A stretch of 64,000 bases of DNA from Sphingomicrobium nitratireducens (GTDB lineage Bacteria; Pseudomonadota; Alphaproteobacteria; Sphingomonadales; Sphingomonadaceae), in contig NZ_JANJZA010000001.1 in assembly GCF_026157035.1 (NCBI RefSeq), positions 537,001 through 601,000 on the forward strand, written 5' to 3'. The notes under the pieces were generated by a model that did not search any database, had not been told where the DNA came from, and saw only the letters and a list, made by a program, of their open reading frames with translations. Shown piece by piece: positions 33,606 through 42,276 of the stretch; positions within the stretch are counted from its first letter, which is position 1; each line of letters opens with the position of its first letter. The translations under genes and the position numbers were made by a program.

Positions 33606-34715
33606 ATGGGGGAAGAGACAACCCGCGACCCCGCCGGAAGCACATCCGGCGGCAGGATCGATATCCATGGCCCGCTGACCATCTCGCGGGCCGGGACGGT
33701 CGAACGCGACATCGAGCACGCTGCCGATCCGCTGGTCATCGACGTGACCAACGTCGACCATATGGACACGGTCGGTGCCTGGCTGCTCCACCGGGCGGTG
33801 CGCGACCGGAACGCGACCATTGCCGGGGCGCACGACGAGATCACGGCGCTGATGAAGCAGGTCGCCGATGCCGACCGGGCCGAACCCAAGATCCACGAGG
33901 ACCCGCCGATCACGCCCAGGAAGCTGATCGAGGATCTCGGTCGCTGGACGATCGAGTTCGGGTTCCACATGGTGCGGCTCATTGGCTTCTTCGGCGCGGT
34001 GTTGCTGGCGATCGCGCACGTCATGCGCCGCCCCAAGAAATTTCGCTTCAACGCGGTCGTGCAGCGCTTCGACCTCGTCGGGGTGCGCGCGCTCGGAATC
34101 ATCGGGCTGATGAGCTTTCTGATCGGCATCGTCGTCGGCCAGCAGGGGTCGGTCCAGCTCCAGCAGTTCGGCGCCGAGGTCTACACGATCAACCTGATCG
34201 GTCGCATCACGGTGCGCGAACTGGGCACCCTGATGACCGCGATCATGGTCGCGGGCCGTTCGGGCAGCGCGTTCGCGGCGCAGATCGGCACGATGAAGAT
34301 CACCGAGGAGATCGACGCGATGCGCACGATCGGCGTCTCTCCGGTGGAGGCGCTGGTGCTCCCGCGCCTGCTGGCGGCGGTCGTCATGATGCCGCTTCTT
34401 GCCTTCTGGGCGATGTTCATGAGCCTGCTTGGCGGCGGCCTGTTCGTCTGGCTCGGGCTCGATATCCCGCCCTTGAGCTATATCCAGCGCCTACAGGAAG
34501 TGACTCCGTTGACCGACCTGTGGGTCGGCCTGTTGAAGGCGCCCGTATTCGGCTTCTTCATCGCGCTGGTCGGCTGCTTCCAGGGGATGCAGGTCGAAGG
34601 CAATAGCGAGGAAGTCGGCATGCGCACGACGACCGCGGTGGTCCACTCGATCTTCATCGTGATCGTCCTCGACGCGGTGTTCGCGGTCTTCTTCAGCCAG
34701 GTGGGGTGGATCTGA
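33606..34715 (+). CDS. mlaE: MlaE-type ABC permease with N-terminal STAS domain
   Basis: A 369-residue inner-membrane permease. Residues 15-85 form a STAS-like domain (DPLVIDVTNVDHMDTVGAWLL), the part that is the separate MlaB protein in Escherichia coli. Residues 125-369 are the MlaE permease with GIVVGQQGSVQLQQFGAE, TAIMVAGRSGSAFAAQIGTM, EEIDAMRTIGVSPVEALVLPR and a last membrane helix ending FFSQVGWI. With MlaF and MlaD it moves phospholipids between inner and outer membrane. The stop overlaps mlaF (TGATG). It diverges from the CDP-alcohol phosphotransferase-like gene by about 47 bp. Confidence 0.93.
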   Translation: MGEETTRDPAGSTSGGRIDIHGPLTISRAGTVERDIEHAADPLVIDVTNVDHMDTVGAWLLHRAVRDRNATIAGAHDEITALMKQVADADRAEPKIHEDPPITPRKLIEDLGRWTIEFGFHMVRLIGFFGAVLLAIAHVMRRPKKFRFNAVVQRFDLVGVRALGIIGLMSFLIGIVVGQQGSVQLQQFGAEVYTINLIGRITVRELGTLMTAIMVAGRSGSAFAAQIGTMKITEEIDAMRTIGVSPVEALVLPRLLAAVVMMPLLAFWAMFMSLLGGGLFVWLGLDIPPLSYIQRLQEVTPLTDLWVGLLKAPVFGFFIALVGCFQGMQVEGNSEEVGMRTTTAVVHSIFIVIVLDAVFAVFFSQVGWI

Positions 34716-35524
34716 TGGAGACCCCCAAGAACTGCATCCCGGTGATCGAAATCGAGGGGCTCAAGAATGCCTTCGGCGATCAGGTCGTGCACGAGAATCT
34801 GGATCTCACCGTCTGCCACGGCGAGATCGTCGGCGTGGTCGGCGGATCGGGCGCGGGCAAGTCGGTGCTGATGCGCTCGATCATCGGGCTCCAGACCCCC
34901 GTCGACGGATCGATCAAGGTCCTTGGCGAGAACATGATCGACCGCGACGAAGCCGAGGCGCACAACGTCCGGCGGCGCTGGGGCATCCTGTTCCAGAACG
35001 GCGCGCTGTTCTCCACGCTGACGGTGGCCGAGAACGTGCAGGTGCCGCTGCGCGAATATTTCCCCTACATCAAGGGCGCGCTGCTCGACGAGATCGCGGC
35101 CTACAAGATCATCATGGCGGGGCTGCCGGCATCGGCCGCGACCAAGTATCCGAGCGAATTGTCGGGCGGCATGAGGAAACGTGCGAGCCTCGCGCGCGCG
35201 CTCGCGCTCGACCCGGAACTCCTGTTTCTCGACGAGCCGACCGCGGGACTGGACCCGATCGGCGCCGCGGCGTTCGACGAGCAGCTGAAGTCGCTGCAGC
35301 GCAAGCTGGGCTTCACCGTGTTCCTCATCACCCACGACCTCGACACGCTCCACGCGATCTGCGACCGGGTGGCGGTGCTTGCCGACAAGAAGGTGATCGC
35401 GGTCGGAACCATTGAGGAATTGCTCGCTTTGGACCATCCTTGGATCCAGGAATATTTCAACGGCCCGCGCGGACGCGCCGTCCACAAGGGTCACGACGTA
35501 CTGCATGGGGGGGCTGCGAGTTAG
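34715..35524 (+). CDS. mlaF: MlaF-type ABC ATPase
   Basis: A 269-residue ABC ATP-binding subunit. The Walker A is GGSGAGKS (43-50), the Q-loop LFQNGALFSTLTVAENV, the signature ELSGGMRKRASLARAL, Walker B LLFLDEPTAGLDP and the switch histidine ITHDLDT. It powers lipid transport with the MlaE permease. The start METPKN is chosen because its ATG overlaps the mlaE stop (TGATG). The C-terminal tail FNGPRGRAVHKGHDV matches the family extension that holds the Mla ATPase dimer. Confidence 0.95.
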   Translation: METPKNCIPVIEIEGLKNAFGDQVVHENLDLTVCHGEIVGVVGGSGAGKSVLMRSIIGLQTPVDGSIKVLGENMIDRDEAEAHNVRRRWGILFQNGALFSTLTVAENVQVPLREYFPYIKGALLDEIAAYKIIMAGLPASAATKYPSELSGGMRKRASLARALALDPELLFLDEPTAGLDPIGAAAFDEQLKSLQRKLGFTVFLITHDLDTLHAICDRVAVLADKKVIAVGTIEELLALDHPWIQEYFNGPRGRAVHKGHDVLHGGAAS

Positions 35525-36478
35525 ATGGAAACGCGCTCGAATTACGTGATGGTCGGGGCGGTCACGCTCGCCCTGATGATCGGTCTCCTCGTCTTCGTCG
35601 TCTGGCTGGCCGGCCTCTCGTCCAGCGCCAAGGCCTGTTACGACGTCTATTTCCGCCAGGGCGTGGCGGGCCTCAATCGCGGCTCGAACGTCAGCTTCGC
35701 GGGCGTGCCCGTGGGCGAAGTGGAATCGATCAACCTGCTGCCCGAGCGTCCGGAATTCGTGTGGGTGCGCATCAGCGTCAACGCCAGCACGCCCGTCCTC
35801 CAGGGCACGCAGGCGACGATCAACGGCGTCGGTTTCACCGGCGTGTCGGAAGTCGTGCTTGACGGCGCGGTCGAAGGCGCCAAGCCGGTCACCGAGCTGG
35901 GGCCGCAGGGCTGCCCGGTGATCCCGGCTGGCACCGGCGGCCTGTCGGCGGTGCTCGACAGCGCGCCCGAACTGATCGACCGTATCCAGCGCCTGACCGA
36001 GCGGCTGACCGAACTGCTCAGCGACGAGAACCAGAACGCGGTCGCCGACATTCTCGACAATGTCGAGCGCTCGACCGCGGTGCTGGCCGATCGCGCACCC
36101 GACCTTGCCGACGCCATTTCCGATGCGCGCGTCGCGGCCCGCCAGGCCGGGATCGCGGCCGAGAAGGTCGGCAACCTTGCCCAGTCGACGCAGGGCATGA
36201 TCGACCAGGAGGCCAGACCCGCCATGGCCGACCTGCGACAAGCGATCGGCGCGGTCGAGAGCGCGGCCAACAACCTGGATTCCGCAGTCGGCGCGGCGCG
36301 ACCGGGGCTCGAGAACTTCTCGCAGTCTACGCTGCCCGAGGCCGACCGGCTGGTGCGCGACCTGCGCCAGCTGACCGACAGCCTCAACGATTTCACGACC
36401 CGTCTCGACAATGACGGGATCGGGGGCGCGATGAAGCCCAAGAAGCTGCCCGACTACAAGCCCGGAAGGAACCGCTGA
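35525..36478 (+). CDS. mlaD: MlaD-type MCE domain protein
   Basis: A 317-residue protein anchored by one N-terminal helix (residues 7-30) with a single MCE domain at about 38-115 (YDVYFRQGVAGLNRGSNVSF, then GVPVGEVESINLLP). The long helical C-terminal part (about 150-290) has heptad-like Ala, Gln and Leu repeats and could form a coiled coil or tube in the periplasm. It binds lipid passed to or from MlaE and MlaF. Its ATG directly follows the mlaF stop and its own stop overlaps the lipoprotein gene (TGATG). Confidence 0.93.
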   Translation: METRSNYVMVGAVTLALMIGLLVFVVWLAGLSSSAKACYDVYFRQGVAGLNRGSNVSFAGVPVGEVESINLLPERPEFVWVRISVNASTPVLQGTQATINGVGFTGVSEVVLDGAVEGAKPVTELGPQGCPVIPAGTGGLSAVLDSAPELIDRIQRLTERLTELLSDENQNAVADILDNVERSTAVLADRAPDLADAISDARVAARQAGIAAEKVGNLAQSTQGMIDQEARPAMADLRQAIGAVESAANNLDSAVGAARPGLENFSQSTLPEADRLVRDLRQLTDSLNDFTTRLDNDGIGGAMKPKKLPDYKPGRNR

Positions 36479-37056
36479 TGCGCCTCATTGCCGTGCTCGC
36501 CTTGCCGCTTGCGCTTTCCGCCTGCCTGGGTGGGGGACGCGACCTGCCGGACACGCTCGCGACGTTGACTTCGACCGCGCCCGAAATCGAACCGGGCGCG
36601 CGGAGCGCGGCGCGCGAGGACGCCGTCACCGTGCTGCTGCCGCTCATCCCGCAGGCGCTCGACACCGACCGCGTGCCGGTCAAGGTCGGCGACACGGCGA
36701 TCGCCTACGTGACCGATCTCGTGTGGGTCGACACACCCGACGTCCTGTTCCAGCAGATGCTCTCGGAAAGCCTGTCGCGGCTGACGGGGCGCGTGGTGCT
36801 CGACCCGGGCCAGGCGATGCTCAATCCCGGCCTGCGCGTGACGGGCAGCCTGTCGCGTTTCGACTATGACAGCCGGTCGGGCGAGGTCGTGGTGCGCTAC
36901 GATGCCGCGATCGCTCGTTCGGACGGCACCGCGGTCGAGACACGGCGCTTCGAAGCGCGCCGTCCCGCCGATGGCATGGCGTCCGGAACCGCGGCGGCTC
37001 TCAACGAGGCGGCCAACCAGGTCGCGGTCGACGTCGCCACCTGGATCGGCGGCTAG
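36478..37056 (+). CDS. ABC-type transport auxiliary lipoprotein (Mla operon)
   Basis: A 192-residue lipoprotein. The signal sequence MRLIAVLALPLALSAC has a lipobox cysteine at C16. The mature part resembles the PqiC/LptE-like auxiliary lipoproteins found with MCE systems (TAIAYVTDLVWVDTPDVLFQ, LVTGSLSRFDYD-like core and a C-terminal LNEAANQVAVDVATWI helix). It probably sits in the outer membrane and receives or delivers lipid. It is the last gene of the four-gene operon and shares the CTAG stop with convergent pepN. Confidence 0.88.
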   Translation: MRLIAVLALPLALSACLGGGRDLPDTLATLTSTAPEIEPGARSAAREDAVTVLLPLIPQALDTDRVPVKVGDTAIAYVTDLVWVDTPDVLFQQMLSESLSRLTGRVVLDPGQAMLNPGLRVTGSLSRFDYDSRSGEVVVRYDAAIARSDGTAVETRRFEARRPADGMASGTAAALNEAANQVAVDVATWIGG

Positions 37057-39656
37057 GTCAGGCTCTTCGAGACCTGTTCGAACACGTCCTTCGAAAGTCC
37101 CGCCTCGCCCGCGATCCGCTCCAGCGCCTCGCGCATCAGCTGTGCGCGGCCCGGCTCGAACCGGCGCCAGCGGCCTAGCGGCGGGACCATGCGCGCGGCG
37201 ACCTGCGGGTTGAGCTTGTCGGCCGCCACGATCATGTCGGCGAGCAACTTGTAGCCGCGCCCCGAGGCGTGGTGGAACACCCACTGGTTGGCCGAAAAAC
37301 TGCCGACCAATGCGCGCAGGCGGTTGGGGTTCTTCATCGAGAAATCGGGATGGCAGGCGAGCGCCTCGACCTCGTCGAGCGCGGCCTCGCGCTGCGCCAT
37401 CGCCTGCAGCGCGAACCATTTGTCGAGGACAAGACTGTCCTCGCGATAGCGCGCGTAGAAATCGGCGAAGGCAGCGTCGCGCTCGGGCGCGTCGAGGCTC
37501 GCCAGCACGCCCAGCGCGTGGCTGCGGTCGGTCATGTTGTCGGCGGCATCGTAGTGCGCCTTGGCGAGGCGGGCGCCTTCGGCCGGATCGGCGGCGGCGA
37601 GGGTCGCCAGCGCGACGCCGCGCAGCTTGCGCTTGCCCATCCCCTCGCCCGACCGGTCGGCGCCCGGCGCGCCGTCGGCCTGCGCCGCGCGGAGCGGATC
37701 GGAGAGCGCCTCGCCAATCGCCTTGCGCAGCGCGTCGCGGGCACCGTGCACCTTGTCGGGGTCGATGCTGTCGAGCCTCTCGCCGATCATGCTCTCGGAC
37801 GGGACGATCAGCGCTTCGGCCTTGAAGGCGGGGTCGAGACTGTCGTCGGCGAGCGTCGCGCGCGCCGCCTCGATGGCCGCATCGGTGTGAAGCGGCTCGC
37901 CGTCGATCGCCGACAGGAGGGCACGCATCATCAGGTCCTGCCCGGCCTCGTAGCGAGCGAAGGGGTCTGGATCGCTCGCGGCGAGCAGTTGCAGTTCGCG
38001 GTCGTCGCGATCGGTCTTGATCGTCACCGGCGCGGAGAAGCCGCGGTTGATCGACAGGAGCGGCGGCTCGTTGACGTCCTCGAAGGTCACCGACTGCCGG
38101 GTCTCGCCGAGCATGACGAGCCGCTCCTCGCCGATCGGCTCGCCCGACTGTTCGGACAGCAGCGCGACGCGCAGCGGGATCGCCATCGGCTGCTTGTCGG
38201 TCTGACCCGGCGTGTCGGGTACCTCCTGCTGCAGCCTGAGCACCGCGCGTCCCGATGCCGGGTCATGGTCGAGATGCGCCGTGACGGTCGGGGTGCCGGC
38301 CTGCGAGTACCACAGGCGGAATTGCGACAGGTCGGCGCCGCTCGCATCCTCCATTGCCTTGACGAAATCCTCGCAAGTCGCCGCTTCGCCGTCGTGGCGG
38401 TCGAAATAGAGGTCGGAGCCAGCGCGGAATTTCTCGGGGCCGAGGATGGTGTGCATCATCCGGATGAGCTCGGCGCCCTTGTTGTAGACGGTGGCGGTGT
38501 AGAAGTTGGCGATCTCGATATAGGATTCGGGACGCACCGGATGGGCGAGCGGGCCGCTATCCTCGGGGAACTGGACGGCGCGGAGCAGGCGCACATCCTC
38601 GATCCGCTTGACCGCTTCGGAGCCCATGTCCTGGCTGAAACACTGGTCGCGAAAGACCGTGAAGCCTTCCTTGAGCGAGAGCTGGAACCAGTCGCGGCAG
38701 GTGACGCGATTGCCCGACCAGTTGTGGAAATATTCGTGCGCGACGACGCCCGCGATATTGTCGAAGTCGCCATCGGTCGCGGTATCCTCGTCGGCGAGGA
38801 TGTAGCGCGAGTTGAAGATGTTGAGGCCCTTATTCTCCATCGCGCCGAAGTTGAAATCGTCGACCGCGACGATGTTGAACAGGTCGAGGTCGTATTCGCG
38901 CCCGTAAACCTCCTCGTCCCACTTCATCGAATCCTTGAGCGCCTGCATCGCGTGGGCGGTCTTTGGCAGGTCCTTCTCGCGCACCCAGATGGCAAGGTCG
39001 ACTTTGCGCCCGCTCATGGTCGTGAAGTGGTCGCGGTTGGCGGCGAGATCGCCCGCGACCAGTGCGAACAGGTAGGACGGCTTGGGGAAGGGGTCTTCCC
39101 ACACGGCGTAATGGCGTCCGTCCTCCTCGTCGCCCGTCTCGACCTCGTTGCCGTTGGCGAGGAGGACGGGATGGCGCGCCTTGTCGGCGTGCATGGTTAC
39201 GCGGTAGCGCGACAGCACGTCGGGCCGGTCGGGGTGGAAAGTGATGCGGCGGAAGCCCTCGCTTTCGCACTGCGTGCAGAGCAGGCCGCCGGACGCGTAC
39301 AGGCCCATCAGCTGGCTGTTTTTCTCGGGCGCGATCTCGACTTGCGTCTCCACCGTCGCCTTGTCGCCCTCGATTGGCACGACGAGGTCGTCGCCGTCGA
39401 GCGTCCAGGCGGCGTCCTTCCCGTCGACGCGCACCGCGAGTGGGCGTAGCTCGTCACCCGCAAGCCGCAGCGGTTCGTCATGATCGCCGTTGCGAGTCAC
39501 TTCCAGCGTGGCGGTGACGCGTGTACTTGCCGCGGAGAGGTCGAGGTCGAGATGGATCTCGGGCACCCACCAGCGCGGCGGCTCGTAATCCTTGCGGAAG
39601 ATGGGGGCATGTTCGGGCGCGGGCGGCGCTTCCGGGTTCATTCGCGTATCGGCCAT
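37053..39656 (-). CDS. pepN: Aminopeptidase N (M1)
   Basis: An 867-residue zinc aminopeptidase of the bacterial PepN type. The substrate motif is FGAMENKGLN (about residue 270), the zinc site VAHEYFHNWSGNR (about 305) with the third ligand in LSLKEGFTVFRDQ. The long helical C-terminal domain runs from about 545 to 867. It removes N-terminal residues from many peptides in the cytoplasm, and no signal peptide is present. The EamA transporter gene ends 12 bp upstream on the same strand. The stop shares CTAG with the Mla lipoprotein gene. Confidence 0.96.
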   Translation of the reverse strand: MADTRMNPEAPPAPEHAPIFRKDYEPPRWWVPEIHLDLDLSAASTRVTATLEVTRNGDHDEPLRLAGDELRPLAVRVDGKDAAWTLDGDDLVVPIEGDKATVETQVEIAPEKNSQLMGLYASGGLLCTQCESEGFRRITFHPDRPDVLSRYRVTMHADKARHPVLLANGNEVETGDEEDGRHYAVWEDPFPKPSYLFALVAGDLAANRDHFTTMSGRKVDLAIWVREKDLPKTAHAMQALKDSMKWDEEVYGREYDLDLFNIVAVDDFNFGAMENKGLNIFNSRYILADEDTATDGDFDNIAGVVAHEYFHNWSGNRVTCRDWFQLSLKEGFTVFRDQCFSQDMGSEAVKRIEDVRLLRAVQFPEDSGPLAHPVRPESYIEIANFYTATVYNKGAELIRMMHTILGPEKFRAGSDLYFDRHDGEAATCEDFVKAMEDASGADLSQFRLWYSQAGTPTVTAHLDHDPASGRAVLRLQQEVPDTPGQTDKQPMAIPLRVALLSEQSGEPIGEERLVMLGETRQSVTFEDVNEPPLLSINRGFSAPVTIKTDRDDRELQLLAASDPDPFARYEAGQDLMMRALLSAIDGEPLHTDAAIEAARATLADDSLDPAFKAEALIVPSESMIGERLDSIDPDKVHGARDALRKAIGEALSDPLRAAQADGAPGADRSGEGMGKRKLRGVALATLAAADPAEGARLAKAHYDAADNMTDRSHALGVLASLDAPERDAAFADFYARYREDSLVLDKWFALQAMAQREAALDEVEALACHPDFSMKNPNRLRALVGSFSANQWVFHHASGRGYKLLADMIVAADKLNPQVAARMVPPLGRWRRFEPGRAQLMREALERIAGEAGLSKDVFEQVSKSLT

Positions 39657-39668
39657 ACCAGCACTCTC

Positions 39669-40607
39669 TCAAGCCGCGTCGGGATTGGTCACCATTTGCG
39701 GGCGACGGCGGGCCCGCATGGCTAGAACGGTGCCGCCAATCGCCAGTGCCGCGCCGCCCAATGACAGCGCAGTCCACTGGAAACCCTCGAACAGGGTCGA
39801 GAGTGCCATCGCGATGATCGGCACGATGGCGGACGAATAAGCGGCTTTGCCCGGACCGATGCGGCGCACGACCGGGTAATAGAGCGAAAAGCAGACGACG
39901 GACGCCGCCAGCGCGAGCCACAGCAGGCCGAGCCAGTATCCCACGCGCGTCTCGATGACGGGCGGGCCGGCGATGGCAAGGGCGATGATCGCGTCAAGGG
40001 CCGCGCCGATCGCCATCGCCCAGGCGAGCAGCGCGAATAGCGAGAGATGCTTCACCTGTTCGCGCGCCTGATAGACGTTGCTGACCGTCGCACCGGCCAT
40101 CGCGAACAGCGTCCAGCCGATGCCGAGCCACAGACCATCGAGGTCGACATCTGGATTGGAGCGCCATTCGTGGAGAAACAGGAGCGCGATGCCGCACGCC
40201 GCGATGGCGCTGGCGAGGAGGAAGCGACCGGTCGGCTTCTGGCCGAGCACCGCCCAGGCAAGCAGCGCGTTGGGTACCATAAGCAGCGCGAACACGGTCG
40301 CGACGAGGCCCGAGGTGACATAATGTTCGGCCATGTAGACCGCGTTGAAATTGAGCGTGAACTGGGCGATCCCGACCACGCTTGCGGCGATCAGCAGGTC
40401 GCGGCTGGGCATCAGGCTATGACCCTTCCAGCGCGTGACCAGAGCCATCCCCACGGCAGCAATCATGAAACGGTAGGCGACCGACCATTGTGCGGGCACG
40501 ACTCCCAACTGGTCGCGGATGACGATCCAGGTCGAACCCCAGATTGCGGTGAAGATGATGAAGGGAATGACGACCGTTTTCAGTCGGTCGGTGCCATCCT
40601 CGTTCAC
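39669..40607 (-). CDS. EamA-family (DMT) transporter
   Basis: A 312-residue membrane protein with ten predicted helices in two EamA repeats (first: FIIFTAIWGSTWIVIRDQLG; second begins near GLWLGIGWTLFAMAGATVSN). The family exports amino acids or metabolites. It starts at GTG, which overlaps the stop of the threonine aldolase gene (GTGA), so the two are almost surely cotranscribed. Export of threonine, glycine or a related compound would fit, but this is inference. The C-terminus RRRPQMVTNPDAA is cytoplasmic. Confidence 0.88.
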   Translation of the reverse strand: MNEDGTDRLKTVVIPFIIFTAIWGSTWIVIRDQLGVVPAQWSVAYRFMIAAVGMALVTRWKGHSLMPSRDLLIAASVVGIAQFTLNFNAVYMAEHYVTSGLVATVFALLMVPNALLAWAVLGQKPTGRFLLASAIAACGIALLFLHEWRSNPDVDLDGLWLGIGWTLFAMAGATVSNVYQAREQVKHLSLFALLAWAMAIGAALDAIIALAIAGPPVIETRVGYWLGLLWLALAASVVCFSLYYPVVRRIGPGKAAYSSAIVPIIAMALSTLFEGFQWTALSLGGAALAIGGTVLAMRARRRPQMVTNPDAA

Positions 40608-41605
40608 AGCGCGGCGATCGCGTCGGCGAGGCGCCGGACCGCCTCCATGTCCTGGTCCCAGCTGGTGACGAGGCGGATCTCGCCCGGTCCCCAGTCGTAG
40701 AAGTCGAACCCCTGGTCGCGAAGGCTGGCCGCTTCCTCCGCGCTCATGCGCACGAACAGTTCGTTGGCTTCGACCGGGAGGAAGAGCCTGTCGCCGCACG
40801 CCTCGGCCAGCGTCGTGGCGGCACGGTTGGCGGCACGGGCATTGTCCTTCCACACGTCGTTTTCCAGCATGGCGAGGATCTGGGCGGCGGCGAAGCGACC
40901 CTTGGACGAAAGGTGGCCGGCTCGCTTGCGCGCGCGGCGGACCTGGTCGGCCATGGCAGGGTCGAACAGGATCAGCGCCTCGGCGTTCATCCCGCCATTC
41001 TTGATGAAACCGAACGACAATGCCTTGGCGCCCGCGCGCCAGGTCAAGTCGGCCGGATCGGCACCGGTACTGACGACGGCGTTGGCAAAGCGCGCGCCGT
41101 CGATGTGGAAGGCAAGGCCGAGCCGCTCGCACGCCTCGCCGATCGCGGCGGTTTCGGCGGGCGAATAGGTGAGCCCGTACTCGGTCGCGTTGGTGATCGA
41201 GACCGCGCGCGGCTGGACCTGGTGGACGTCCTTGCGCACCCGCGCCACCGCTTCCTCGATGGCATCGGGCGAAATCTTGGCGCCGTCGCCATCGAGCAGG
41301 GTGAGCTTGGCCCCGTGGGTGTAGAAGCCGGGCGCGCCCGCCTCGTCCATCTCGATATGCGCATAGCGGTGGCACAGGATCGCGCCGTCGGGCGGGCACA
41401 GCGCCTGCAGGGCAAGGCAATTGGCCGCGGTCCCGGTCGCCACCCAAAGGGCAGCGACGTCGGTTCCGAACAGGTCGGAAAAGGCCCGGTCCATCGCCTG
41501 CGACCACTGATCGCCATCGTAGGCGGTGTCGAGCCGGTTGGCCTCGACGAGGGCGTCCATCACCGCAGGGCAGGCCGGGGCCGCATTGTCCGAGAAAAAG
41601 CTCAT
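40604..41605 (-). CDS. ltaE: Low-specificity L-threonine aldolase
   Basis: A 333-residue fold-type I PLP enzyme that cleaves threonine to glycine and acetaldehyde. Visible features are VATGTAANCLALQALC, CHRYAHIEMDEAG, FHIDGARFANAVV with the PLP aspartate, and the likely Schiff-base lysine in SFGFIKNGGMNAEALI. The start MSFFSDNAA is the usual one for the family, and in-frame ATGs at 41617 and 41704 lack ribosome binding sites. The leader carries a hairpin with a run of six U (41647-41682). The EamA transporter gene overlaps its 3' end. Confidence 0.9.
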   Translation of the reverse strand: MSFFSDNAAPACPAVMDALVEANRLDTAYDGDQWSQAMDRAFSDLFGTDVAALWVATGTAANCLALQALCPPDGAILCHRYAHIEMDEAGAPGFYTHGAKLTLLDGDGAKISPDAIEEAVARVRKDVHQVQPRAVSITNATEYGLTYSPAETAAIGEACERLGLAFHIDGARFANAVVSTGADPADLTWRAGAKALSFGFIKNGGMNAEALILFDPAMADQVRRARKRAGHLSSKGRFAAAQILAMLENDVWKDNARAANRAATTLAEACGDRLFLPVEANELFVRMSAEEAASLRDQGFDFYDWGPGEIRLVTSWDQDMEAVRRLADAIAAL

Positions 41606-41646
41606 CGCGCTTCGCATGAAGGCTGGCCGCCGGATCGTCAACGCAT

Positions 41647-41682
41647 GAAAAAAGGGCCGGCCTTGCGTTGCAGGGCCGGCCC
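41647..41682 (-). terminator. Terminator-like hairpin in the ltaE leader (possible attenuator)
   Basis: On the minus strand GGGCCGGCC, an 11-nt loop and GGCCGGCCC form a perfect nine-pair stem followed directly by TTTTTT. No minus-strand gene lies between it and the divergent SNase gene, so it can only stop transcripts heading into ltaE, whose start is 42 bases further on. No such U run exists for plus-strand transcripts. Confidence 0.7.
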
Positions 41683-41749
41683 GAGGAATGATCGGGAACA
41701 TCATGAAGAAAGCGAGAAGCTTTCGAGAATGCTTGTAAACCTGCGTTGG

Positions 41750-41765
41750 TTAACATCTGATTTAC
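41750..41765. promoter_or_regulatory. CtrA-like site between ltaE and the SNase gene
   Basis: The plus strand reads TTAA-CATCTGA-TTTAC, and the minus strand TAAA-TCAGATG-TTAAC. This is one mismatch from the CtrA consensus TTAA-N7-TTAAC in either direction. It lies in the divergent region and touches the annotated SNase start, so it may regulate ltaE or the SNase gene if that gene starts later. Confidence 0.35.
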
Positions 41766-41766
41766 G

Positions 41767-42276
41767 ATGCGAGGGAGCGCGAAATTGGGTTGGGGGACGA
41801 TCCGGACGGTGTTGCTAATGGTAGTGCTCGTCGCAGCGTACGCTCTTGCGACGCCGGGGATCGTGCCGGCCATCGGGCCGCTGGTCGCGGGGCGCGAGAG
41901 GGTCGAGGCGCGCTTCGTGCGCTGCGGTTCGGGGCCCAACCGCGCCTGCGTCCACGACGGCGACACGTTTCGCATCGACGGGCGCAAGATCCGCCTCCTC
42001 GGCATCGACGCGCCCGAACTGGCCGAGCCGCGCTGCATGGAGGAGAGGGCCCTTGCCGAACGCGCTACCGCGATCCTGCTCGAGGAACTCAACCGCGGAC
42101 CGTTCGAGATGGTGCGCGACCGGCGCGAGGAGCGCGACCGCTACGGGCGCGAGCTGATGCGGATCGAGCGCGAGGAAGACGGGCGCACCGTGTCGATCGG
42201 CGACCGGCTGGTCGACGCGGGGCTCGCCGAGCCCTATCTCGGACGCAAGGCGGAATGGTGTTTCGGAGGTCGTTGA
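41767..42276 (+). CDS. Membrane-anchored or secreted thermonuclease-family protein
   Basis: A 169-residue protein with an N-terminal hydrophobic helix (TVLLMVVLVAAYALATPG, residues 14-31) and a staphylococcal-nuclease-like domain. Motifs include CVHDGDTFRIDG, IRLLGIDAPELAEPRC and the late DRYGRELMRIE arginine region, which supply the expected calcium-binding Asp and catalytic Arg residues. It may cut nucleic acids outside the cytoplasm. ATG 41767 has no ribosome binding site, and a TTG at 41785 with GAGGGAG upstream is a good alternative. The stop overlaps the PPK2 start (TGATG). Confidence 0.8.
   Translation: MRGSAKLGWGTIRTVLLMVVLVAAYALATPGIVPAIGPLVAGRERVEARFVRCGSGPNRACVHDGDTFRIDGRKIRLLGIDAPELAEPRCMEERALAERATAILLEELNRGPFEMVRDRREERDRYGRELMRIEREEDGRTVSIGDRLVDAGLAEPYLGRKAEWCFGGR

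Noticed and set aside
31649-34129. One 826-codon minus-strand frame that would fuse the nucleotidyltransferase to upstream sequence antisense to mlaE.
   Set aside because: The first conserved strand of the nucleotidyltransferase begins at a TTG that overlaps the stop of the CDP-alcohol phosphotransferase-like gene. The upstream part is antisense to that gene's frame and to mlaE.
37269-39449. A 726-codon plus-strand open frame antisense to pepN; similar long antisense frames lie in nrdA (47831-49552), aminopeptidase P (6391-7935) and uvrB (54621-56186).
   Set aside because: All show the same composition bias as shadows of GC-rich genes and have no ribosome binding site or domain. The opposite strand encodes well-known enzymes.
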